From the NCBI GenBank assembly GCA_032717465.1, contig CM064671.1:52814498-52878497 (forward strand): a stretch of 64,000 bases of DNA, read 5' to 3'. Positions 55,629 to 64,000 of this stretch are shown here, piece after piece (within the stretch, counting starts at the first letter, position 1; each line of letters opens with the position of its first letter). The translations under genes were made by a program, and so were the position numbers. Source of the stretch: Coenobita brevimanus (lineage: Eukaryota > Arthropoda > Malacostraca > Decapoda > Coenobitidae). Below the pieces are notes generated by a model that made no database searches, had not been told where the DNA came from, and saw only the letters and a program-made list of their open reading frames with translations.

Positions 55629-58373
55629 TTTGCCTATCCACATCCCAGAACTGGGTTATTTTCAGGATAATCGATTTTCCCCTCAATATATTTTTTAAAT
55701 ATTACAAATTAATCACAAATGACAAAAAATACATAAAAAGTGCGTACTTGCTCTCTGGTGGTGATTTGGAGGCAGTGGTGTGGTGTGAGGGAGCCGGTGC
55801 ATGGTGGCTAGGCTGAACGTGTTCAATATTGCAGTGGTGTGTTGGCGGTGGTGATGGAGGGAAGTGGGGGAATTATTTCCCACCAAAATAAGTGTTGGAG
55901 TGTGTCTTTGGTTCTCTCACTAATTCACAATGCCGTATGAACACAATATTACAACTAAAATAGCAAAAAAACACAATAATGTTACTAGTAAAGATCAATT
56001 TACTTTAAGTTTCCCATGTTACTTATTTTCTAATAAACTTATATCTGTTGAGGTCTTCACAATTATTTACACACTATTCACACATTATTTCACTGTTTTA
56101 GACAGTGTGATACTCCCTAAAGCAAGGCAGGCATAGGGCAACACCACACTCCTTACTCCAAGAGCTGACATCCTTGCGGATATGTGGGCATTTGGTGGTG
56201 TGCTTGCACACAAAGCATGCCCTTTGTCCCCATGCTATAGCACCAGCACCGGGAAAATTTTCTAGGAAATGACAGGAAAGTAAGTCCCAGGCCAAAATGC
56301 GGTCTGGCATGCCAGCTGCAGGATGACGGCCAGGTACTGTCGAGGTCAGAGTTCCATATGAGGAAAAAAGTTGCTCTATTACTGCCTTGCTAAACAGCCA
56401 CAGTGGCATGCAGTTGCGCATATTGGCCAGATACAAAATATATGCATTTAGGATGGAGATGGCAATGAGGTGTAAGAACATTTTCTTATACCACTTCCCG
56501 CACTCTGGTACACACTCCACAGCCCCTATCTGTATATCACTTTTGTCCACGAGATGCATGTTGCAGGTATAGTCCACTACAACATCAGGCTTCATGGTAG
56601 GTTGCTTTGTTGCACTATCTACTTTCCCACTACCAACCATGCGACCTCTGTGCACTGTCGTAAGCATGTTCAGATCACGCTTATCATGCCACTTTATTGC
56701 TAACATGTTCTGTGCTTTTTTCAACCGCACTTCACCACGCCTCAGACATCCCTTAAATTTTGGCCAATTTTTCCTGTTGGTGCGCACTGTGCCACATGAG
56801 CTTGAATTGTGCTGTAGCAGATACTGAGTCAGTGCTGGAGCTGTGTAATAATTGTCTGTGTACAACACATGATTTGCATTCACATACTCATCCATTAGTT
56901 TCATCACAACCGCACCTGAGAATCCATGTGGGTTTTTTCTTGGAATGTCTGTATCACTCCCAGTATACACCATCATGTCCAACACATACCCAGTTTTGCA
57001 GTCACATAACACAAAGAATTTTATGCCAAAGCGATATATGTCTTTTTGAGGGAATGTACCGTCTGAGCAGAACATGGCCACGAAACAGCACCAGAGACAT
57101 ATCTATCACAATTTTCTGAAATGGTGTAAAGAATTTTATAAATCTTTCTTTCAGCATTGTGAAAAAAGTTCGAATCTTCAACAGGCGGTCACGTGGTTCT
57201 GGGTGGTCATTATCAGCAAAATGTAAGTATCGCAGCAAAGCAAGGAAGCAATCTCTGGACATGTTACTTGGCAAATACAGGAGTACCTGTAATGTCATCC
57301 TGTATCTAGTATTCATGAAGAACATGTTTCTTTACATGTGCCATCAGCATCAATAAAGCAATGAATACATACATCTCTCCAACATCAGGCACAATCCAGC
57401 ATCGCATCTTTGCCGCAGAAGGAGGGCCAGTACGGTTCCTACTAATAATAATCATAAAAAACCTGACTTTGATCATAGAGGAACTGCACCATTTCGTTAT
57501 CAAAAAAAGAGCTGGAAATAATACAACTCTGTTCCATCGTCACCTAGAGTAAATTCATCAGTGAATTCTGCATTGTTTTCATAAAAATCCGGAGCATTTG
57601 GCACAAAATCACTGCCTTCACTCAAGACATTGCATCAATATCTACTTCAGGTGAAGTTTCCTCCTCCTCCTCCACCTCCACACCACCACACTCCTCCTCT
57701 TCCTCCTCTCCCGCCACAACCTCAACCTCCATTGTGCGCACTTCCTCCTCATAATCATAATGAGGGTCACTATCATCACTGCTGGTCTCGCTAGCTGATG
57801 AAAATATCTTCCCACTCTGGTTTGCCAACTCCTCACTCAGACCCCTGGGGCGTTTCTTTGCAGGGGTGGAATGCCCAGGGGTGGGGAAGCAAGGCCTAGA
57901 TGGTCCTGGCTGTCCTTCCATTGACACGGTACACACTGAACTGGCATGAAATGGTGGGGTCAAGGACAGGGTAGTGCATGGGAGGCTGGCTAGGGTCAGT
58001 ACAAGTGTACTCGAGCACCCATATCTCTCCCCTACACCCACCCCCTCAGGGCCCCCTAGTAGCCCTCCTCACCACACCTCCCCATCCCTCCAGCCCCCTA
58101 CCCCTACCCCGAACCAGTATCAGCTTGTTCAAGCCACTCTCCCTACGCCAGCCTCCCACCACCCACCACCACAGCCCTCCTCACTGCTGGGCTGCCCTCC
58201 CACCCACCCCAGGCCAGCCAGCATGACCCCACACACCAGCCATGCTGGGACAATACTCTGAGTCCATATGGCGCACCATGAAGTTAAAACATGCCCGCAA
58301 AATATCAAAACGTCATATGACGTAGACCATAGCCCTCAATCAACACGTCATATGACATGGACCAGCACCTAGG
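55629..58373 (-). mobile_element. piggyBac transposon, boundaries irregular
   Basis: The 2.7 kb block separating two halves of the jockey-like LINE carries a piggyBac transposase on the minus strand. The right end reads inward CCCTAGGTGCTGG, piggyBac-like. At 58310-58323 and 58345-58358 there are two copies of the palindrome ACGTCATATGACGT (the second with one change). The left junction is odd: CAGTTCTGGG of the LINE is followed 15 bases later by its inverse CCCAGAACTG. No TTAA duplication is seen; the LINE resumes with GGGT on both sides. Confidence 0.75.
56098..58041 (-). pseudogene. piggyBac transposase, frameshifted
   Basis: Three successive frames. N-terminus (57622-58041): Ser/Pro region, then a strongly acidic Glu tract. 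Next, MLLMAHVKKH-like and RYRMTLQVLLYLPSNMSR, LRYLHFADND, and IVIDMSLVLFRGHV (first catalytic Asp, about 57101), then RYIPSKRH (57002-57503). Last, FGIKFFVLCDCKTGYVLDM, LYTDNYYTAPAL (second Asp), MHLVDKSDIQ (third Asp) and the C-terminal RACFVCKHTTKCPHI...CLPCFREYHT zinc-binding domain (56098-57081). Frameshifts at about 57060 and 57330 break it, but the DDD triad and all domains are visible. It is the only piggyBac core in the window. Confidence 0.88.
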
Positions 58374-59716
58374 GTAGAAAAATTTTAAAGCATCTTTCCT
58401 ATCATAACCTTCATTCTGATCGTCAGTATGGGTTCTGTCAGGGACACTCCACTGGCGATCTTCTCACCTACCTTTCAGACTCCTGTCATCCTCCTTTCGG
58501 GACTTCGGCAAAAGCTTTGCCATTCCACTTGACATCTCAAAGGCTTTCGATCGAGTCTGGAATAAATCTTTAATTTTCAAATGCCATCTTACAGTTTCTA
58601 TCCTTCTACCTGTGCCTTCATCTATAGCTTCCTTTCTGGTCGTTCTGTAGCCACTGTTGTAGTCAACCATCGTTCTTCTCCTGGATCTATCCACAGTGGT
58701 GTTTCTCAGGGCTCTATCCTAATTCCACCTCTCTTTCTTTTATTCATCAGTGATCTAAGCTGTACATCTAACCCTATCTACTCGTACGCTGATGATTCCA
58801 CCCTTCACCTTTCCATTCAGTTCCTCCAATGTCCATCTCAGCAGTTACTTCAGCAAGGAAGGGATAAGGCTACTGCACACCTAAAGTCTGACTTGGCTCA
58901 TATTTCTGACGGGTAAAAATAATCTTGTTGTTTTTAATGCATCAAAAACTCAGTTTTTGCACTTATCAACCCGACACAGTCTTCCACAGGAGTACCCACT
59001 AATGTTTAATAATATCCAGCTCAAACCTGCATCATCCTTGAACATGCTTCGGGTTTCATTCATTCGGGACTTATCTTGGAAAGATCATATTGCATCTCTT
59101 GTAAAATCTGCTTCAAAAACACTGGGTGTGCTAAGCGGACTCCGTACCTTCTTTACCCCTGCACAATTGTTGATTTTATACTTTTTTTTTTTTTGTTGTC
59201 CCTGTTTAGAGTACAACTCTCATGTGTGGAGAGGCTCCCCACATACAACTCTTCTCAGTAGTGTGGAATCAAAGGCTTTTCGTCTCATCAACTCTCCTCC
59301 TCTTACTGGCTTCCTTCAACCTCTGTCTCTCCGCTGCATTGTTGCCTCTTTATCTCATTTCTATTCCTACTACAATGGTCACTGCTCCTTTGAACTGTCT
59401 GCTTGCATCTCTCCACCTCTATGATGGGTTGTAGTACCCGTCTAGCAACAAACTCTTATCCCTTTTCTGTTCAACTCTCTAATGCAAGAGGTAACCGTTA
59501 TTCCCAATCCTTCACCTATGCAGCAGATCAGACCTGGAACTGTCACCCTCTGTCTGTATTTCCTATTTCCCATGATCTCCAGTCGTTCAAACGCAGTGTG
59601 TCCAGGCACATTGAAATGAAATGATCGGATCTTGAATTTTGCTCACTTTTGCATTGTTTTTGTTTTTTCTTCGAAGGAACAGTTTAGAGGTTTCGGTCTT
59701 TGGTTCCTTCCTTCTT
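58374..59716 (+). mobile_element. jockey-like LINE, second part (RT and C-terminus)
   Basis: It resumes as RKILKHLSYHN and continues in frames through SKAFDRVWNKSLIF, GVSQGSILIPPLFLLFIS and SYADDSTLHLSIQF, with the catalytic YADD intact (about 58780). The C-terminal part follows: SSLNMLRVSFIRDLSWKDH and LEYNSHVWRGSPH (58957-59424), then VQLSNARGNRYSQSFTY (59403-59624). It ends with the family 3' end GGTTCCTTCCTTCTT at about 59716. Several frameshifts make it dead. Confidence 0.87.
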
Positions 59717-59728
59717 GCTTAAATAGAA

Positions 59729-61806
59729 TATGAATATATGAATTGGAGCAGATGGGGGACGTGGAAGGTGTGTGCAAGATATTCACAGAAGAAATATGTG
59801 CAGCATGTGAGGTGGTGCGTGGGGTAATGAGAAGACGAAAGGGGGTGCAGGGAACAGCATGGTGAAATGAAGAGGTGAGACAGGCTGCGGCACAAATGAA
59901 GGAAGCATATAATGATTGGATGAGAAATTGGGGCATGCAAGAAGTTCAGAGACGGAAGAGTTATATGTACAAAGGACGAGAGAGGTGAAAGGATTAGTAA
60001 AAAAGAGTAGAAGGTGGATGAGGAATTTGGAAGGACTTTGAGTGTCAAGTGGAGGAAATGTAATATGTTCCAGAAAGAGATAGAGAGTCAGACAGTGTGG
60101 CAATGAAGTTAATAGGGAATGAAAGATAAAAAGGGTAGATTACTAGTTGAGAAGAGAGAAAAAGTGAGCAGATGGAGAGAACGCTTTAGGGAATTGTTGA
60201 ACATAGAGAATGAAAGTGATGCGAGTATAAGTGGCTGGGGAATGGCTGGGAGAAGGAGGGAGGTGAGAAAACAGGAGGAAATTAGTAGGATGGACGTTCG
60301 GAAGCAATGAAGAAAGTCAAAATTGGGAATGCCCCAGGAATTGATGGAGTGTGTGGTGAAATGCTGAAGCATGGGGTAGAGATAGTAATACAATGAATGT
60401 GGAAGGTGGCAGATTGGCCTGGGTGGAAGGTAGAGTCCCTGAGGATTGGAACTCAGGTATAATTTGTACAAAGGGAAAGGGAAAAAAGAAGTGTGTGATA
60501 ATCATAAGGGCATTTGTCCTCTTAGTGTAATGGGAAATGTATACAGTAGGATACTTATTGACAGAGTTGGGGAAATAACAGAGGAATTAGTTGGAGAAGA
60601 ACAGGGAGGCTTTAGGAAGGGAAAAGGTTGTGTAGATCAGAGATTCATTCTTAGATCTTTAGTGGAAAAGTTTCTAGAGAAGAGAAAGAAGCTGTATGAA
60701 GCCTTCATAGATTTGAAGAAAGTGTGTGACAGGGTGGATAGACAAGGATTGTGGATAGTATTAAGAATATATGAAGTAGATGGGAAGTTGTTGAAGGCCG
60801 TGAAGAGTATGTATCAGGGTGCTAAGGCTGCAGTGCATGTGGATAGGGAACTGAGTGAGTTTTTCTATTTGAAGGTTGGGTTGAAACAGTGATGTGTCAT
60901 GTCTCCATGGTTGTCCAATCTGTATATGGATGGGGTTATATAAGGGATAGAAGATAGGGCAATGAGAGAGGGCAGTGTTTGGAAACTCCCTGTACTGTTG
61001 TTTGCAGATGATACTGTGTTGTTAAGTGAAAACAAAAGGGAGCTGCAAGGCTTGGTAGACGAGTTTGGGAGAGTGTGTGAGAAACGGAATCTAAAGGTGA
61101 ATGTGGGGAAGAGTAAAGTTATGGTCTTCGAGAGAGGGGAAGTCAGTGAATTTACAGTGAGGTTGGATGATGAGGAAATGGAAAATGTGATTACGTTTAA
61201 GTACTTGGGTAGTGTGATGAGTAAAGATGGAAGTTTGGAGGGTAAAGTGATTGAAAGGGTACAACAAGGAAGAAAGGTTGCTGGTTCCTTGAAGGCAGAG
61301 ATTAGAAACAGGGAAGTGAACATGGAAGTGAAAAAGTTATTACATGATAGTATTGTGATACCAACTATAACGTATGGAAGTGAAGCTTGGACGTTGTTGG
61401 AGGGACACACGTCAAGAGTGAGAGCAGTGGAAATGAGTTATTTGAGAGGACCCTGTGGAGTCACATGGAGAGACAGACTGACAAATGAGGATGTGAAGGA
61501 GCATTGTGGTGTGGATGTGGATGTGATAGGAAGCGTTAGGAGAAGCATACTGAGGTGGACTGGCCATATGGAGAGGATGGAGAGTGAAAGACCGACAAGG
61601 AGAGTGTATGTGAGTGACGTGGAGGGTAAGAGAGTCAGGGGAAGGCCACGGATAGATGGAGGGATGGGGTGGAGAGGTATATGAGAGAGGGGGATGCGAA
61701 CTGGGAGCAGGGCAGTGAAATGGCGGGAGACAGGGTGACGTGGAGACGATTTGTTTGTGGCCACCCTGTATGGGATTAAGGCATCTGGCAATAGATTGAT
61801 AGATAG
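59729..61806 (+). mobile_element. RTE-like LINE (family B), linker, RT and C-terminus
   Basis: After the nested block, the linker ELEQMGDVEGVCKIFTEE and NEEVRQAAAQMKEAY follows, then MKKVKIGNAPGIDGV and YKGKGKKEVCDNHKGICPLS. The 60446-60892 frame has GGFRKGKGCVDQRFIL and IDLKKVCDRVDRQGLW; 60962-61684 has LLFADDTVLLSENKREL with FADD intact, TYGSEAWTLLEG and GHMERMESERPT. It ends in a GATA tandem tail at 61790-61806, directly against the antisense gypsy pol. Stops at about 60891 and shifts make it dead. Confidence 0.87.
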
Positions 61807-62430
61807 GTTGTTCTTTGATACTACATTGCCGGCACTCCGGATCACAAGGCCGATGACTCAGGCTGTCAGCATTGCCATGTACCCTCCCAGGACGGTGTTG
61901 CATCTTATAATTGTGCTAGTCTAGTTTCCCGAGCCAGCGTGCCAGTTGTCCTTCTGGGTTCTATAGGGTTTCAGCCACTTGAGTGCCGCATTGTCTGTCC
62001 TGATGATGAAGTTTGACACATACAGGTAAGGGTGGAGAAATCAAGGCTCTTCATTACTGTCAAGAGCTCCTTGTGGGTCACACAGTAGTTCCGCTCCCAT
62101 GGGCTGAGTTTCTTGCTCTAATATGCTGCCACACACTGTTTTTCCTTCTTCATCTGTGACAGGACTCCACCAATACCATGGTCACTAGCACAAGAGTCCA
62201 AGATAAATGGCTCACTCTAATCAGGATATGTCAATACTGGAGAGATTGCTAATGCATGCTTGAGTTCATCAAAGACTTTCTGAGTCTCTGCTGTCCACAC
62301 AAACTTATTCTTCTTCTCCAATAGCTTGTGCAGAGGTGCAGCTATCGTCACAAAGCATTGACAAAATGCTGTTAGTAAGTACACAAGCCAAGGAAACTCC
62401 ATAGCTCCTTCACAGAATTTGGAACTAGCT
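61807..62430 (-). pseudogene. gypsy RNase H region
   Basis: Reading down the minus strand: FVWTAETQKVFDELKHALA and SPVLTYPD (62217-62402), then frames with ERNYCVTHKELLTVM and YKMQHRPGRVHGNADSLSHRP, ending in CDPECRQCS. This is the RT connection and RNase H of a Ty3/gypsy element. Integrase should follow but the sequence meets the LINE tail at 61806, so the LINE inserted here or the element is truncated. Confidence 0.8.
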
Positions 62431-62955
62431 AGTCTTCCACAGTTGCCACTTTCTCCAGGTCAGTATGGACGCCGCTCTTTCCTACAATGTGTCCCAGGTA
62501 CTTTACTTCCTCCGAAACAAATGGCACTTCTTGGGATTCAGCTTGAGGTGCGTTGCGTGGATCCTGTTCAACACCTCCGACAGCTTCTCCAGTTCCTGGT
62601 CGAAAGTCCATCCAAACACAATTACGCTGTCCAGATAGATGACGGCTGCCTGCCAGTGCAGGCCATCAAGCATGTGATACATTAGATGCTCAAAAGTAGC
62701 TGGGACATTGCATAGGCCAAAAGCCATCACCTGCCCGTATAAAAAGGCCGTGCTCTCTTTGTCCTTCTCTGCAACCTTGACCTGATGATATCCTGCCTTC
62801 ATGTCTAGGGTGGAGAACCAATTAGCACCTGACAGAGCATCCAAGGTGTCATCAATTCTTGGCAAGCGGTATGCATCCTTCACTGTCACATTATTGAGAG
62901 CTCGATAATCTACACACCACGTTACTGAACCATCCTTCTTCCTTACCAGAACCAT
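62431..62955 (-). pseudogene. gypsy reverse transcriptase
   Basis: The frame encodes MVLVRKKDGSVTWCVDYRAL, VKDAYRLPRIDDTLDAL, FSTLDMKAGYHQVKVAEK (first catalytic Asp), VPATFEHLM, then IYLDSVIVFG, where the active-site YLDD has become YLDS, and HLKLNPKKCHLF. The altered Asp makes this copy catalytically dead even before its frameshift near 62500. It is a Ty3/gypsy element of a different group from the Gmr1-like one, with the usual RT-RNase H order. Confidence 0.87.
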
Positions 62956-64000
62956 TGCTGATGCCCATGGACTGTTGGACTTTTCTGTTACCCTTGACTT
63001 TGGAGCTCTCCATCACCTTCTCCATTTCTTGCCGTTGGGTTGGCGTCATCCGCCACGTCAGCTACTAAATTGGGCGGTGATGCCCAGTGTCTATGCTATG
63101 TTCCACCAGATCAGTACACCCCAGGTCTAAGTCTCCAGTGGACAAGACATCAGCAAACTTCATCAGCAGCTACCTAAACTTGAGCACTTGTGAGCCATCC
63201 AGACATTGGCAACTCCTTGAAAATACGTCTTGTAGGTGGTTTGGCACGTACCCGTCTTCCTTGACTATGCTCCTTTTACAGGCCTTCTTCTGATGCCACT
63301 CATGGTCCACTGCCTGGCACAGTACCACAATTTCTCCCCCATTGATCTTTTGTGGTTCATGGAAGAAATTAGGCATGACAACCGGCATTTCATCTGCACC
63401 TGTTTCCAGCAGTGTTCTCCCCACCAACACTTCAGCCTTCGTCTTACACTGTACATCAGGTTCCACTACCCCTATATAGCTGACAATAGAGCCACTCACC
63501 TTACACTGGAGCAACAGTTTTGATTTTGGGGGTATCACTGTAGTGCGGAGCACCCTGACCTCACCACCAGAACTGGTACATTTCACTGCCGTTACAGGAA
63601 CTGACCTTCCTTGAACTTCAGCTTCTTGGAACAGAAGTCCAGCTCACATCCCGTGGACATCAGATAGTCCAGACCCAGAAGGCAAGGATCCTCCATGACG
63701 TCCACATACAGTAAACTGGAGGAGTAGCCTCTTTCCCTGTCACTTCAGTCCGTATATGCAGGGGTCCCCTCAGTTCCACACGGTGCCCAGTTACACCACA
63801 TAATTGTTCTCATGACTCAGACAGATACCAATGACGTAACACATCTGGCATCACAAAAGTCTGTTCTGAATCAATCACCAGGGAACACTTCCTTCCATTA
63901 ATTTGTCCTTCCATCTATTTGCACACTGTAGATTGCCGTTCTCTTGCATTTTCTCGGTGGTGGGAAGACTTGGGAAAAACTGGCTGGTAGTTGACCCTTA
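62956..64000 (-). pseudogene. gypsy protease and linker to RT
   Basis: The frame 63170-63586 has VRVLRTTVIPPKSKLLLQCK, VVEPDVQCKTKAEVLVGRTLL and VVLCQAVD, the linker that joins protease and RT in this gypsy group. Further upstream on the minus strand (63600-63960), broken frames give SLVIDSEQTFVMPDVL, where D-S is followed by E instead of the catalytic G, and then GPLHIRTEV and LGLDYL-like text of a retropepsin. The element continues off the right edge, where gag is expected. Confidence 0.65.

Noticed and set aside
1..64000. CRISPR arrays, operons, prophage or bacterial genes
   Set aside because: No spaced direct repeats of that kind and no compact gene order; splice sites, LINEs, SINE and microsatellites show a eukaryotic nuclear genome.

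Overview
This is a 64 kb piece of an animal nuclear genome, most likely a decapod crustacean (perhaps a crab). That assignment is inferred from a chemosensory ionotropic receptor of the crustacean type, long CA/GT microsatellites, and a dense load of degraded LINEs, piggyBac-like, Tc1/pogo-like, Penelope-like and Ty3/gypsy elements. There is no operon, CRISPR array or bacterial gene. Most open frames are transposon debris or shadows of it.

Host gene. One host gene is clear, on the minus strand. It is an ionotropic (iGluR-family) receptor with two exons visible, 31123-31343 (last transmembrane segment and start of the S2 lobe) and 778-955 (next part of S2). Both have good splice sites and compatible phases. 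About 30.2 kb of intron lies between them, almost all of it nested transposons. The next 3' exon is left of base 1, and I did not find the upstream exons in the window. A second host-like domain is an intronless cold-shock (Y-box) domain ORF at 34636-35719, which I suspect is a retrotransposon ORF1 or a retrogene.

Layout. 1-5.3 kb: end of the receptor plus an old antisense LINE broken by a small DNA transposon. 5.4-22.3 kb: one Ty3/gypsy-type element with the order gag-protease-integrase-RT-RNase H (integrase before RT, as in the Gmr1 group). Its two LTRs lie 11 kb apart because a jockey-like LINE, a 3.2 kb internally deleted piggyBac element, an RTE-like LINE and a 596 bp piggyBac MITE have inserted into it; the whole element sits in a CA microsatellite. 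22.4-27.4 kb: two inverted CR1/L2-like LINEs around a Tc1-like transposase relic. 27.4-31 kb: microsatellites and a minisatellite split by a TIR MITE. 31.5-35 kb: LINE fragments and the cold-shock ORF. 37-45.3 kb: LINEs, a tRNA-derived SINE, a pogo/Tigger transposon with an intact transposase, and a 1.7 kb piggyBac-like element, the last two inside one LINE copy. 47.7-49.9 kb: a Penelope-like element with an inverted terminal copy, a 16 bp target duplication and a hammerhead-ribozyme-like core. 50-52.6 kb: a piggyBac MITE, a 28S rRNA fragment and gypsy pieces. 52.6-61.8 kb: a three-level nest (RTE-like LINE > jockey-like LINE > piggyBac transposase). 61.8-64 kb: a second gypsy pol on the minus strand.

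How it fits together. The record is mainly of successive insertions. TA, TTAA, 8 bp and 16 bp target duplications, and comparison of the two LTR copies, let the order be read. The pogo/Tigger transposase is the only mobile gene here that looks intact from start to stop. Boundaries of degraded elements are approximate (tens of bases) unless a target duplication is quoted.
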